Shown here piece after piece: positions 48,730-62,949 of a stretch of 64,000 nt of DNA. The notes beneath the pieces were generated by a model, which worked only from the letters and a program-made list of their open reading frames with translations, did no database searches and had not been told where the DNA came from. The stretch is from Hydractinia symbiolongicarpus. Taxonomy: Eukaryota > Cnidaria > Hydrozoa > Anthoathecata > Hydractiniidae. The stretch spans positions 30,725,828-30,789,827 of the forward strand of contig NC_079876.1 of NCBI RefSeq assembly GCF_029227915.1, given 5' to 3'. Positions within the stretch are counted from its first letter, which is position 1. Each line of letters begins with the position of its first letter. Position numbers and translations under genes: made by a program.

Positions 48730-50480
48730 CGCGAATGCCGCCGTGTTAACTACACAGACATGTAAATAGACATCTGTTTTTAAGAATTAAAGTTAGAAAT
48801 GTTGCTAGTGAAATTTGGCTCAAAGGCCACGTGCATAAACACGACCACGATAGATTTTTAAATAAACCCTGGATCTTTCCCAGGGCTTTTGTACGGCTAA
48901 TATTTTGACGAGACGGCTCCACAGATATCACAGGCCTAGAATGGCCATGTGGAGGAGGTTGATAATGTAACCACCATCCCAGAAAAATTTATAGTCAACC
49001 TCGTCCCCAGGGGTTGTTATTAGGTTGGTTAAAGTTTCAGACTTTTTCAGACGAAATATACGTCTGAAAAACCAGAGGCTAACTTTTAAATAATGACATC
49101 AAAAAGTGAAAGTCGATAAGTTTAGGTGCCACCAATCTACTCCTTATTGAATATAAAGTACAAAAACTTTTTAAACTTACTTCAAATCTTTTTTTACGGC
49201 GTACTTCTTTCAGTTCAAAAATGATCAACCTGAAGATAACATTCTGTAGCGTATATTAAAATTTTAACGAATTATGTCTTCTTTGCTTTCTTAGCCACAC
49301 ACCATTTTACGGTGTTTTTCTCCAAGGAGTATAAATTTTGCTGATTCTAACGTCAGAGACGGCGAGAAATCAAAGAAGCGCTGGAAATTTTGCTGATTTT
49401 AGGTTGCTGTTAACATGACAGTCCGTGTAAATCACGCTTTCAAATACGCAAAGAGGGGGCTTTAATGTTCAAATAAAATGTAGGCAAGAAATTGACAAAA
49501 AATGGATCTTGCTAATAATTTGGAAACGAGGTGGTGACGTCAAATGATTTTTTACCGCGTATGTAACTAGGGCCCCTTATATCTCATTAACCGCTCATCA
49601 AAACCACATGATCATACACATTTTCTTGACCAGCAGTTTAAGTTCTACACAATAAAGGCAACGTGAAAACAAGCCTCTAATTTTTTTTGTTGATGGGTTG
49701 CTGATGTCATCAAAATTCAAATGATCCTTCTTTTTCATTCTTATTTTCCCTTAGTGGATTTTTTCACAGGCTTTATCGACTAGATATTTTAAATAACAGA
49801 CCGATAAGCTTTAACTCTCATTTAAGCGCCTCTTCTAATCTCGACAATATTTTATTAGACTCCCGTCCAGCCCCTCAAAAATGCGCCTTACCTTAAAAGA
49901 GCGCCCAGTGTGACAATTAGTGTTTTGGCCAATTCTTACTAAAAGAAAAAGAGGTGAATTTATTTTTGCTAAAAATGATTTCTGATTTTAAAATAAACGC
50001 CCCATCCACCCCTACCTCAAGTAAACGCCCACACAAAAAATAGAAGCTCCGGAGAATAATTTCAGCACATCTGACGATCGCCGAAGCGTGAAACTGACAG
50101 TAGAGTTTTAAAAAAAACATAAAGCATTGGTATTCGAATTAAAATTTCTTCCAATAATAAAAAAAAAATCTAGAAATAAATATAAAAAAGTTTATCCATG
50201 AAAAAATAACAATGCGTAAGATATTTCATAAAGACGTTTTATTAAAACAGGAATGGAAGAATAAAATCCATAGTAGTTCATTATTTAATCTTCTTTCCCA
50301 ACATCTTCAACGTTGCGTCAATATATTACTTCAAAGTGGTTGGTCTCTTGTTGGGTAACACTATTTATTTTCATGTTATCAAATGACTAACAGCCAACGA
50401 TCAATGTGGTTGGATTTCTAATCTGGCTGGAAGAAAGAAACAACAACATTTGATTTCGTCAATTGGTGCAAACAATTATA
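48730..50480. other. Insertion specific to duplication copy 2
   Basis: It is absent at the corresponding site of copy 1 (41670-41730). It contains CAACCTCGTCCCCAGGGG (about 48992-49009), matching the arm of the foldback element at 18210, and AAGCGCC/AAACGCCC repeat sequence near 49830-50030. I see no gene. Confidence 0.55.
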
Positions 50481-50533
50481 GTCGCGTCAACACAGAAAAA
50501 GAAACGGTCGACAATAGTACTTACTCGATAACA

Positions 50534-53500
50534 TCATGAAGAAATCTTCCCACGTGGTGATCCTGAGAGAGAACTTCTTCGTATTGATGCAGCTTGTCGT
50601 TGTTTAGCTAAAAAAGATAGTCCAGCACCACCCGCTTGTCTTTCATCAGCTGCTTTTCGGTGCAGTTGCATGCTCTAAACACAAGGTCAGTGCGCCGATC
50701 AATACAAACAAAACAAGACGCCAAAACAAACTCGAATCATTGTTTATGTGAATTGAAACGAAAAGATGGTTTTAAGTGAGCAACTTTTATATTTTTTATG
50801 TGCTATGAAAATGTTTTTTATTTGTTTACGTTATGTTACCATTTTAATTATGGCTTCCAAAACCTGTTAGTATGGCTTCATACGAAGCTCTGGTAAAATA
50901 AGCCGTAAACCAATTTAATCATCGGATTTTTTCGTACTAGCCGGTTTTTTGTATGTCAGGTAATAAACAAAAAAACCGCCTCATTTTTTAACACTTAAAT
51001 AAGATGCTTTCCAGTTTTCGGCGTCATCAGGTTCAACAAAACCTTTAAGGATTTTCACAAGTAGTGGGCACCCTTCGGCTTGTAAAACCCCTGCCATTTT
51101 AAAAGTCCATACATTATTCAGTGCGCCATCAAAAGTAAGATCTAATTTTTCTCCGTTTACACTTTTTTTCCACAGCAAATCCATAAGAACAACACTTACC
51201 AGCTCGTACCAAGCACTGATTATTAATTTTTCTTCCCTCTCTTTAGTTTGTTTCATACGCTCGTGATCCCGCTAAGAAAAAACACAATTCTTAATCAAGG
51301 TGGAACCGTTCCATGTTACGCTGGTGTGTACTCCTTCTTCAACTTTTTAACACTTAAAATGTTGCAAGCAGTTTATATAGGAAGGTCAAATTTTTCGGTT
51401 CATGCTACATTCACAAACAGATAGATTTCTGTTGGATTGCATTTTTTCTCTTTCTGTACTCGAAGTCTGGCTGGTGTCGGGGTAAAAACTTTATCAAAAC
51501 AACGAATAACTAGCAATAGTCGTCAATACCTCCAAATGTTCTATCAGCTTTTCTTTTTCTTGCAATCTGCTCTTCAAATCTTTCACCTTAAAACAAAATA
51601 TGATATATATTAATTTCCCGATATAGCATTACACACGCATTTCACGTTCTTATTTTCGCGTATGTTCAAATTCCACAATTACAAAGGACAAAATAGTAAA
51701 ATTCTTTCGCGTAGCCTGTAGAATGCAGTTTTGTTTCTTAGAAAAAGGGAATATTTTAGCGCTTATGACTGTTTGCGCCTAATTTTTGTACTAAATTTAT
51801 TCGCTAAAAATTTTTTTCTGCGAATGCGCTAAAATCAGTACAAAAAAGGTAACCATCCACTATTCTAATCATAATTTCAACTACAAAATGTTGGTTGATA
51901 TACATATAGTCAAACGGAGTTTTGTTTGCTTACCTGATGGTCGTTTACTGCGCTATCTAGGGTAGGATTTATTGTCTTGATCACCTGGAAAATAAATAGA
52001 TTAAAAAACAACGAGAACAGATAAATAATCGAACGAACGAACGAAAATTAATACAGTTATTACAGTTTTAGCTTTATCTAAATATTTCTTGTATCTGTCT
52101 TCCATTTCCTTCATCTGTTCGTCCTTCTTCATGAGTTGATCACGAAGAAGTGAAATTTCATTGGCTAAAGATAAGAGTTTTCATTTGACTGCATTTTCCG
52201 CTATAGCAAAAATTGTTTTGTTAGCACATGCGCACTATGAGAAAAAAATTTAATTTTGACCTTTTTTATAAAAGAATTATTATTTGCACTTTGTTCAGAT
52301 AGATGATAGATAGATTAGGGTCCGCACTCTACCAGACAACTCCCTGCAACATCCAACGGCCCACACATTGTGCCATCTCCCCAATTTCCCTCAAAGGCCT
52401 CGAGTTAACCCGGGACTATGGTAACATTTACTTGCCCATATTGAATCGCCACTTAGGGAAAAAACGCCCGGAAAAATTGTTTAGTAAAAACTTACCCAGG
52501 TAAACCTTCAAAGTATTTTGTGCTATTATTTATCACTTATTCGGCGATTGATTACATTTGGGATTGTTTATAAGAAAAGAGTTCGGTTTATATTAAACTT
52601 AGTAAAAAAAATACTGGGCTTTAAAGGAGTTTGTCTCTCTTAAAGTCATTTTAAACTTTGACCTTCTTAAATATTTTTATAGGAAATATCTTTATCTTTC
52701 TATTGCAGTGTATTATACTTCCGTTAATTCTAAAGCGGTTAATACAAACTCAAAAAAATTTTTTTTGGTCACTTACTTTATAAAAGTCTTTTGTTTTTTT
52801 CTACTTAATTCAAACATTATTTTGATATTGAAACATAGTATTTGTTCTCTACTGCGTTCGATTTAGCGGATGTGTACTTTATTTTCAAACATTTTTAGAT
52901 TGATCGATGAAATGACTTTCAAATATTTTAACATGTTTATATAACAGAGTTTAAAGTAAGCACATACAGTTAGCTGATGTTTGATTTTCCAACTCATCTA
53001 TGTGTTGTTTCTTCTTTGACAGCTCAACATTAGATTGCTTTAAAGCATCTCTGCAAAATAAATAATATTACGTAGACATATCATCAAAACGAGATAGCAA
53101 CCAAGCAAGTTAGAAATGTAGCTCGTGTTGTAGAAGACAAACAAGGTGGTGTTGAAAGCGCAAAAATAAAAATAAATCAGTTGATAAAAAAATTTCTTGC
53201 ATTATATACAGAATCATTGCATTGTATCAAAGAAGCTTTTATAACTTATATCATTGTTATGTAAAGTTTTCATTGCATGGGTACAAAAGTGGAAGATGAT
53301 TTCAAACAAATTTACCTGCAACACCGTAAATATACGATTAAGTACGGTTTATTGTCAGAAATGATATTCAGGGTGGACACTTTTGGAAGAGAAAGGGGGA
53401 GGGAGGTTGTAATAAATTGATAAGTTGTCAGACTATCATTTCACATACATCATCAATATAACAGGATGTGTAAAATCAAAATAAAATTAGGGTTTTCATC

Positions 53501-56500
53501 GAAATTGGGGACTTCTATATCAGCAGTTATTTTTAGGATGGGAGGCTTATTTAAAGAAAGAGAGAGGATTGGCTTGTTGGAAAGATGGGGCTTAATCGAG
53601 TATTTACCGAATTAAGGAGAGATTTGTCACTTTTTGTTGCGGCTGCAAAAATTATGTTAAATGCGGAGAATTCTGATTTTTGTTATAAAATTCTAAAACT
53701 ACTTGTGAATATTGACTAAAGTAAATGTCTAGGGTTTAAAGGCAACAAGGAGTATAGTATTTTACAGTCTTTACAGATTCAAGGCGAAAATATATATTCA
53801 AGATTTTCTTTTACTAGGGAGTTTTAATAAAAGGATTTTAAAGAGTAGTCGGCACCGCGGTCCAGTATACGCTGCATAAAAGTATTTAACATACAGATGC
53901 TGTTGTAGTTTCTTCTGTGTTTCTTTCTCTTCTACAGATAATTTCTCTTCTTTTGCACTCTTCGTTGCTTCAGTATCTTCTAAACGTCCTTTTAATTCAA
54001 GAATTTCCTGACTCAGTTGTCTAGAAATAAAAATACAAGTATTTGAACGGTTTGGTAGTATATCAAGAAGGGGTACTGAAGAAAAATCCCTACTTTAAAA
54101 CTGTTTTGACTTATTTTAACCACGAATTCGCAATCACAGAGTCACTAAAAATATCTACGTCACATTTGAGGGACAATTGTTTTCTATTTTTCCACCATAT
54201 TTAAAGCCAATAAAATTTTTCTCAGAACACTGACTTCGTCACATTCGAGGGTCTTTTCTTCCTTAGCATTGTGCATAATATCACAAAAAACTAACGGTGC
54301 AATCCTGAGAAAAGCTTGTAATTGACAGAAGTACAAACGGACACGGGTAATTTTATAGGACCTTACATGTACCAGGTAGGTACAAAAAAACAAAGTAGGT
54401 TGTAGGTTAACTGCATCATTCTCAAACCCAATCTTTTACAAACAAACGACCTTAGTAAAACGGCGAAGAATGACAAGAAGTGACAATTCTGTCAATTCTA
54501 TACATCGAGAGAAACAGGGTATGAATAATATTATGAAATGATCAGCCTGCAATTTAAGCAGGTTGCTGCATTTAAAAAATAATATGCACCTGTTCTCAGT
54601 TTCCAGTCTGTTCACTCTCTCATTAGAAACATCCAGTTCTGCTTGAAGAACATGTGTCTTCTCATTCTCTGCTTCTTGAAGTTGCAATGCATATAATTTG
54701 TTCTGATGTTCAAGTCTGATCAGTTTTTCTCTAAAATATTTTTGTAAGAAATGACAAGTTCATACAACGAAAACTTAAAACGAAATTTGGAAGAGGTATA
54801 ATATTATACAACGAAAAATAGAGGTTATGTCACTTATTGGACACTCTTTTGTCATCAGAAATAATTATGTTTGTGTCATTAATATCGCAATCAACATTTT
54901 CCAACAGGAGAGTTACGTAATATTTAGGACAGGCTTTTAGTGACTTACTTCAATTCAAAGGGTGAACCTTGCAAAGCCATATCATCGAAATTCATTCCAG
55001 TTGGAGCAGACACACCACCACCAATGGATACATCTTAAGAAATAACATTTATAAGTTTGAAACAAGACTTGACAAACTGCAACAAAAGTGTACATCATTT
55101 TATACCAGAGTTCGAGGTGTAGCCTGAGCGCATAATAGTCTGAACTAAAGCATTCACTCAATGCTTAACACTCTTACATATCTTACTGGCACACCATGTA
55201 TGTATGAACAACAAATATAAAACAAATGAAGCTTACTTGCACTGTTTGTTTGGTTAAGAGTAAGTTCTTCATTTGTTTCTTTAAGCATATCACGTTCTTG
55301 TTTTAATCTCTAAATCATAAAAAAAATAAAAGTTTAAATTTGAGCTACAGTGACAGTCGAAATTGAGGAACGACAGCCCTAAAGTTGGAACACTATAACT
55401 CCTAAGAATTGGGTTGTCACGAGAAGTGTATCCGTGTTTTAGAAAGAGGATATAATTGGGCTACTCAATAGTACCAAACATGAAGCATCTTTACTAGGTG
55501 TCAAAAGTACCAAACATGAAGCATCTAGGTCTTTACTCTGAGCATCAATTGCAAGTCGAAGTTTTGCAAAGCTAATTATTTTTCCTCTCTTTTCATAAAT
55601 AGATGCGCATTTTAAGGGTTAACAGGGGAACGGTTTGTAGTATATCAATAAGGGTGCTGATTCGAGAAAGGTTGAAGTTTTGAAGAAAATGGCCTTGAAA
55701 TATTTTTAACAAGTTATGTCTAAATAAATATTAGTTTAAGGGTACGACATGGAGGTAGCAATGAATTTTACCTACTTTTTTAAATTAACAAGCGAAATTT
55801 CAATGGAACTGCCTGGATTTAAAACATTAGAAAAAAAATAATAATCCAATCCTTAGAAAAGTTCAAAAAATTCTCCAAAAACTGACTTCGTCACATTTGA
55901 GGGTCAATTTTTCCTCTTTTTTAATAAATCTAAGGGTTAACAGGGGAAACTTTCTTGAGAGGGCTATAGCACTCTTTGGTAAAGTTAAATTGAAAAAAAA
56001 TTTTTGTTTAAAAGTTATTCTCCCAAAATTTATAGTGCAACATGTACTTAAAAGATGCATTTATTAACAAATAGGTTTGTGTTTAATCTTAATAAAGGTT
56101 TATTTCCATAATTCTACATAAAGGTCCATTTGCAAAAGTTTACTCGAATGGAATAGTTGCAAAACGATGTGGAACAATTAGTTAAAAGCAAAGAAGATCA
56201 GGATAGAAACTCAAAGCAATTTAATTTTAAATAGTTAATAAACAAAGATAACGAAAAGAACAACTGATTACCTGATTTTCAGCTTCCATAGTTTGCAACT
56301 TATCTTTTGCTCTGGTTGCATCAAATTCTGCTTTATCGCATCTTTTTTCTGTATCAAGTAATTTATTATGTAGATCGTGTATCTGTGTTTTGTAGAGATC
56401 CACCTGTGCCTTCAATGTGTTGGCTTTCTTTGAATCCTCTTCCAAGCTGATAGTTTGTTGCATGTAGATTTCATTCTTCTCTTCCAATGTTTTCATTTGT

Positions 56501-59500
56501 TGTCGCATGTCACCAAGTTCACCTATAGACATATTAGCAGAATATAAAAAAATACTGTATAGTTGACAAAAAAAAAAAAAACACTACAAAGGTGGAGACA
56601 GTGTAGAGGTAGTGCATTTAACTTGTAATCACAAGGTTGCAGGTTCGAGTGCCCACTCTGATCCACTTTATATGTAATGTTGTGTCCCCATTTGGAGCCA
56701 TCAGCTGACTATTAACTAGCTTGTATGAATCCTATACGAATCTCTAGCAGGAGAAACACAGCACGCGGTGAGGATGAGATCCCCAAGAACGATGATACTT
56801 TCTGTTGCTTGAAAAAATTAAAAAGTATATGCACACCTTGCACATTATTTTTTACATCAAAAACGAACTTAAACAACTCCGCCTGGATGCTTCTTAAATT
56901 TAAGCAATCTTTTTTAAATACTTTATAATGGTTTCTTTAACTTAGCAGTTGGACTACCCATAATCAAAAAGCTGTAGCTGTAATCACAAGGAGAAAAAAT
57001 GTTTAACCACACCTAGTTTCTTCTTGTATGCTTCAATAGTGGCTTCATAGCGAGCAACTTTATCTTGTGTGTGTCGTAAGATATCCATTTCATCTTTTAA
57101 TGATCGAGCTTCTTCAGCTAAACTGGATAGTTGTTCAATCTACAGATAGAACAATACAAGTGATAATAATTTATGACAGATTGCCTAAATTTGTCCTTAA
57201 GTGATCACAATGTTCATTTTGCAATTACAAGCTCTGTGGTTTACTCCAGTGTTGGCATGCTTAGCAAGAGTAAACCACATCTACAGGTCAACCCATCCCT
57301 CTGTATACCTAATGTATACATTCAGAACACCCCACATTGATAACAGTGTTTCGAACATTAAAGTGGCTATCCTGTATAAAGAGTAATATACAGAGGATTA
57401 CCTTTTCTATTTTCTCTCGTAGCTCTTTTTCTTTTTCATCGTGTCTGATTTTATAGTCTTCCTTTGCTATAAAAATAACATGAAAATGATAGAAGTAAAT
57501 GGAAAGGAAAAAAATGAGGATTTCTTAAAACATTAAAGAACTATACACAAATAATTCAACATATCTTATTTCCTATTACTGACATTTTTTGTAAGTGTTT
57601 ACGTCCTATCTATCTTTACCTTAATGGAGGTTTAAATTTATTCCTAGAAAAGAAGATATTTACCTGATTCAAGTGTGTAGTTTTCCTCTTTCAGTTTGTC
57701 AATTTGAAATTGCAATTGTGCAACACGTTTGTCAGATAAACTATAAAAACAAAAAATACAATGAGCTTTTCTCATATCAATACTTTCTACCTCAAACCAA
57801 AATATCGGTCTCTTTCTTATACTATATTCTTTCCATCTCAAACTTTTCCAAACATAAGCAAATTGCCAGGTCTTTTGTTGGTTTAAGATTGTGAGACGTT
57901 AATGTATCAAAATCAAAATGTGAGGTGAAGGAATGTTGACAACGTTTTGAAAATATAGTTCATATTCCTACCTTCCCTCTGTTTTGTCACTTGAACCACC
58001 AGCTAGCAACAATCTTTCATTTTCAAGAAGCAATGTAGATTTCTCTTCCTTTAGGAAACGCAGCTGAATAACAAATATAAAATTCAATTTGTTGTTCACT
58101 TCCATTTAAGTTAAGTGATTATGCAAAAAATTACCTGTTCTTCCAAGTCATGGATTTTTTGTGCAGTTTGTTCCTTCTCCGCCACAAAAGATGCGCTTTT
58201 TAACGAATTTTGCTACAACAATAACCAACACATAATTTTTATGTTTTTCTTCACTTAAAGTGAAACTAAAATTTAAAAATAACTTCACAAGCTAAAATTT
58301 TATCACAGAAACTTGTTTTAACTTACTCGGCCATAATCAGCTTCATCTTTTGCTCCAGACTCTGAAAGTCTTGAACCTTCTTTAACTTGTAAGAGCTATA
58401 AAAACATGTTTTAGGAATTTTATTTATTTCTAATAATTTTTTTTATCTGTATTGGTAAGATATAATTAAAAGTACATAATTTTTATAACAATCGCAACCT
58501 AACCAATCTTTTTGAAATCATTTTTACATTTCTTGACAATGAGCGAACATTCCCAACAAAGTGAAATATGGTATGTATGCAAAACATACAAGAACCAAAG
58601 ATACAAAATTTTTAAAAACATCAAAATTTTAAATCCTGCATTTCGGTTAAAAGTTATGAAATAATGCAGAATAACTAAATCATTTGTGTGTAATTCAGGG
58701 CGAAAACTTAAGGGCTGCAAAAATTAGGAAATTAAGGTATACCTCTTCGATAGCATTCATGACAGATAGTTGAACATCCTCTTCTAAAGCCATAATAACT
58801 TGAATATATTCTATAAAAAAAGAATTTAAAACACCATAAGAAAATATATTTAACACAAGGTAAAACTTTTGTAGTAAATCATACAAGGGAAAGTTGTTCA
58901 AGTCGCTAAATAATTTCACAAGTTTTGATGATAAAAACAACACCTACGTTCTTTGTCTTCACAGTTTATCGCACATCCAAGGACAAGCTGAATCATTCGA
59001 CTTAACTCATGCTTCGTATTAAATTCCGCTGCAAAAAATTATTTCAGTCACATACTTAAAAATAGTATGTTTCTTTTTTGTCTATACTATTTTGTACAAA
59101 AATAAATTGAATTTTTTTCTAAAACCTAACAAGCTAAGAGAAACTTCACAAACCTTAATTTTCCGCATTCACAAAAACTAACAATAAAAGAGCATGCTAA
59201 TTCAAAAAACTTTCAATCAGATATTTAAATTTTAATAAATATTCTTGAACCAGCATTTATTATTAAATGCCTTAATTAACCACCTTAGAATTCTTCTATT
59301 TGAAATAACGAATTTAATAGCAATGCAAAAACGCATTAAAACCACAATATCTCTCAGGTTGGTTTCTTGAAAAATTACTTACTAATTTGACGAGCAACTT
59401 ACCAATCTCTGCTACATCGGGAAGGGAAAAACTATTCAAATCTTGAACCAAAACCTTAATAAAATCAAGTCTCAATTTATGGTACTGTAACATAAATAAA

Positions 59501-62134
59501 GATTTAATGCAAAGAGCTTGTATTGCACGTGTCAGTACATGAAATAAGTGAAGATTGATAATCAATGATTAGTAAAACATATGGAACAATCAGTCAAGTT
59601 TTCTGCAGTATGATCAACGATTAAAAAAAATTTTTTTTTAGAACGTGCCTAATAAGATTAACAACATACCTCACTATAATAATCTACCATTCCCTTCAAA
59701 ACCTTTTTCAGGTTACTCAACTGAAAAAATAACAAATCAAACGTTAACTGGACACTGTTTGAAGCAAAAATGTATGCTATACAGCAAAAGGTATTTTTTA
59801 ATCTAATCAGGGTTCGTAGTAACATCTTTTAGTATTAAAAAAACCTACATACTTTTAACCGGTGATTATCTGAAGAAATATCTTGTTTAATTTTTGATAT
59901 CCAATCAGCATCAAACCATTCAGGAGCACTAAAATGATAAAATGTAGGATATGTGTATATCATTGACTTCATTCACAGGCTTAGCAGGAAACTAAACTAC
60001 ATTCAGGCCTTGCCATGAGTTTAAGTTGTGAGTGTGACAAATGAAGGCTCTGGGCGTGCAATGTCATGTGGGATTTTTCAAAATTGTTTTAAAGTCTCTG
60101 AACGTAATATTTTTCTTCCACCAGGCTTTCTCTAGTTCTTTAAAATATGTTACTTATTATCAAAATAAACATTAACTTTATATCAGATGCTGAAAGAAAG
60201 TCACTATACTAGAGCACACCGTCACCCTAGCATCCGCACCATGCCACCAACTTTAAATTAAACTTGGGAATTCAGTTCTGTGCAATTCATTAATTTTTTG
60301 ACCAAAGCAAACCATGTTCATATGCAATATTGAGCAGATAAATTTTATACAAATTGAAACAATCATTTCTACAATCCCGTTTTCATCCTTTTTAAACAAT
60401 CTACGAAAATGGCAAATTACTTTATTTATCATAATCTTCGTCAAGTAAGTTAAATTTGATCGACCGAAACTAGTATTTGAAACTACTATTTTTAGCAGCA
60501 AGAACAAAAATCAAGGCTTAAAATAGAATAAAATTTTCAAAATAGAAATAAAAAAAACAGATAGCAATGCGCAAGATACAAATCTATTATAAAAAGTTTT
60601 AGTATGACCACTTTGATTTTACATTCTTCGCATAAACATGGTTTTACATTAAACACAAAATCTTTAACGCTTTACCCATGTTAACTCACTTTTTTTAAAT
60701 TATATATCTTTTAATAGCTTTCATGATCGTTAAGACTTTTAAACAATAGCATGCATGTTACATGTAAGAACAAAAGAATTCATTTAATCTTATTGTTATG
60801 ACTTGCGCATGTCAATAACAAAAAAAAAGTACGTTAAAATTAAGTTAAAACAGAAGAGAGCGAAGGTTCTTTATGTAGACATGAGATCGTTACACGACGT
60901 CGTAAAACTCGCGTACATGTAAAGTTACATTTAAACAGTACTGTACCCTGTTCTAAATTAATTTCTCGTATGTAAATTATCTTTTTGTGGTGCAGTTAAA
61001 ACTAAGATTAAGAAATAAAAATGCAAGGTAAATAATTTTATGTTTATATTTTATGCGATTTTGCGCGTGTGCCCAATTGCACGCCTTAGATGTTTTGCAT
61101 GTGTGTGGCAAGGCCTGACAATGACTTTAATTATCTACTTCTATTTACGAAACACACAGAAAAGGAAAATTTTATTTAGTCTTTCTTTTTCTGATAATGT
61201 GTGTTTTTAAAGTTTTAAATGTTGTTTTCCTATCATAAAAATTATTTCTTAAAATTGAATGTGAACATTGTGTTAATGGAGTGGAACTGCTAGATCATGA
61301 ACCAATTATAAAAAATGTTATTTAGTGTAAACCTACATTTGGGTAAGTGCCTCTGCCATGGCAACACCATCAGATAAATCTTCTGCCGTATGATGATTAC
61401 CAAGTAGTCCTTCAAAAGTGTTCAACTATGTTGAAAATAAAATAAATAAATAAATAAATAAATATTCATGTATATTCATAAAGAAAGATCTAAAAATAAT
61501 CAATAGGTAAGACATGATGTCAAAGATCCACTAATCATTTTTACAAGATAATTGTTGTAGACACAATCACTCTGCAAGAGAAAAATACATATTTTCTTAA
61601 AATTTTTGTCAGCATTTAATAAATTTTGTTGCTGACTGGTCGGCTCTGCTAGTTGCTAAAAAATGAAGGCGCTACAAAATAGTCTGCTACATCATTCATA
61701 TTTTGCAAGAAAATAATGTGGTCAGTTTAGGCTGCTCATTTTCGCAAGTTTAGGGGACTTGTATATGGTAAAGTTGCAAGTTTTGAGCAAAATAAATATT
61801 TTTTTCTTTTAGCTTGGTTTGGTTAATTGTATCTACACAATGAATTGTACCTAAATTGCATAAAAATAAAATAAAACAGGGCAAAATTAATGATTTTCTC
61901 CCGTAACATAGCTATAAAATAAAACAAGAAAAAAGAAACGATAGCACAGAAATAGTACTTAGAATTGCCAGTGAGAAATTTATATAGTTAATATAACAAA
62001 AGATTTGCTGACACTATTTTAGGTGAAACACCTTGGCTGCATTTAAAATCTTTATATTTACAATGGCAGGTTTTCGTGATGGCATCACACAGACTTACCC
62101 AAGTTATCAGGTGGTCACATGACATTGTCTCCAT
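50534..62134 (-). CDS. HOOK: HOOK family dynein-cargo adaptor, complete 24-exon gene
   Basis: Exons (5' to 3'): 62134-62099, 61425-61337, 59928-59853, 59720-59670, 59484-59403, 59028-58948, 58810-58743, 58395-58327, 58212-58135, 58063-57972, 57740-57664, 57466-57402, 57139-57013, 56522-56272, 55309-55237, 55033-54949, 54730-54590, 54020-53895, 53050-52968, 52164-52064, 51984-51934, 51586-51530, 51271-51200, 50674-50534. They total 2172 nt, or 723 residues, close to human HOOK proteins, with GT-AG sites and matching phases throughout. Residues 1-161 form the Hook (CH-like) domain (LSDGVAMAEAL, APEWFDADWISKIK, LVLGCAINCEDKE). Q152 and I159 in VQLSVMNAIEE match the dynein light-intermediate-chain contact positions of human HOOK3. 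A long coiled coil follows (EEARSLKDEMDILRHTQDKV). The C-terminal part has EEKLIISAWYEL and a basic RRSSLSGSPRGK end. The family links dynein-dynactin to endosomal cargo through FTS/FHIP. Start chosen: METMSCDHLITW, before a perfect GTAAGT donor. Confidence 0.95.
56594..56790 (+). repeat. tRNA-derived SINE candidate in a HOOK intron
   Basis: GGTGGAGACAGTG...GTAGAGGTAGTGC resembles an A-box D arm. ACTTGTAATCACAAGG resembles an anticodon arm (TGT). GGTTCGAGTGCC is a good B-box. An unrelated body follows (TATGTAATGTTGTGTCCCC). The acceptor stem is poor, so I do not call a tRNA gene. Confidence 0.5.
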
Positions 62135-62778
62135 TATGTTTGTTCAATTTATACTTATCTAAATAAATAAAAAAAATCCTAATAGTTTCTCTAAAACAAG
62201 CAGAAGGATCGTAAAATGATATTTTAACTGAATATTTTTGCTGAAGAGAAGGTTAAAGATTATTGAAATTAATTCGGTTTTGTTCAAAACGTACAGGATT
62301 GTAATTTAATATATGTATATATAAAAGTACTTAATTGATCGGTACAAAAACCATGACCACAAATTGACCAAAATTGCACAATTTGGTTTTTGTGCTTAAA
62401 ATTGTAGGGTGTAACAATGTTGACAATCTTTTATTAAAAATATCATATTTTTTGTAGCAAATTGCTGTAAAACGCACAAAATTCACCTTAGATTTCACAT
62501 TGGAAATCTTGCTAAGGTTTAGATTCCCATTTTTTAAGAGGTAGAAAGAGAAATCTCATTTTTCACAAAAATACACCCTTCTGGTAGAATCTATTCTTTT
62601 AAAAAATCTGTTTAATTATCCATTTATTTATTTGATTTGACACCAGGTAATAGAACATCTTCTTTTTTTAAGACTAGATCGTGATCAGCACCAACCTTTT
62701 TGTCTGTTTCAGCAAAAAAAAATTTTTTAAACAACTTAAAAATATTCAGTCGTCTTATTACTGTAATTACCATTACTA

Positions 62779-62949
62779 TTATTTACCCCGGATAGCTTTG
62801 TCAGTTCCTAATAGAACCGTTGAGGGTCCTAGTGCATCTAAAGCTTCCATTTGAGTTACAGAAGGAGTACAAGCACAGTTCCAGTCATAACACCAACTTT
62901 TTCTGTACACACTTGCTTCAGTTTTTATTTTGACTTCTGAGAAATCCTT
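62779..62949 (-). CDS. Unidentified terminal exon upstream of HOOK
   Basis: A 57-codon open block on the minus strand after a GAAAATAG acceptor reads KDFSEVKIKTEASVYRKSW, then CYDWNCACTPSVTQMEALDA and LGPSTVLLGTDKAIRGK, to TAA. Composition and absence of stops suggest true coding. It cannot belong to HOOK, whose start codon lies 0.6 kb downstream. It could be the last exon of a gene entering from the right or a mobile-element fragment. I do not recognise the family. Confidence 0.4.
   Translation of the reverse strand, partial: KDFSEVKIKTEASVYRKSWCYDWNCACTPSVTQMEALDALGPSTVLLGTDKAIRGK

Larger units (their letters stand above)
45060..53140. repeat. Segmental duplication, copy 2 (next to the HOOK gene)
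   Basis: It is collinear with 39120-44290 but longer. It has insertions of about 0.95 kb (about 45870-46826) and about 1.75 kb (about 48720-50470, including a half foldback arm) and extra sequence near 47640-48150. It carries the truncated PARP N-terminus and the HOOK 3' exons used by the intact gene. Confidence 0.9.

Noticed and set aside
56594-56670. Functional tRNA-Thr gene
   Set aside because: A and B boxes are recognisable but the acceptor stem is poor and a SINE-like body follows.
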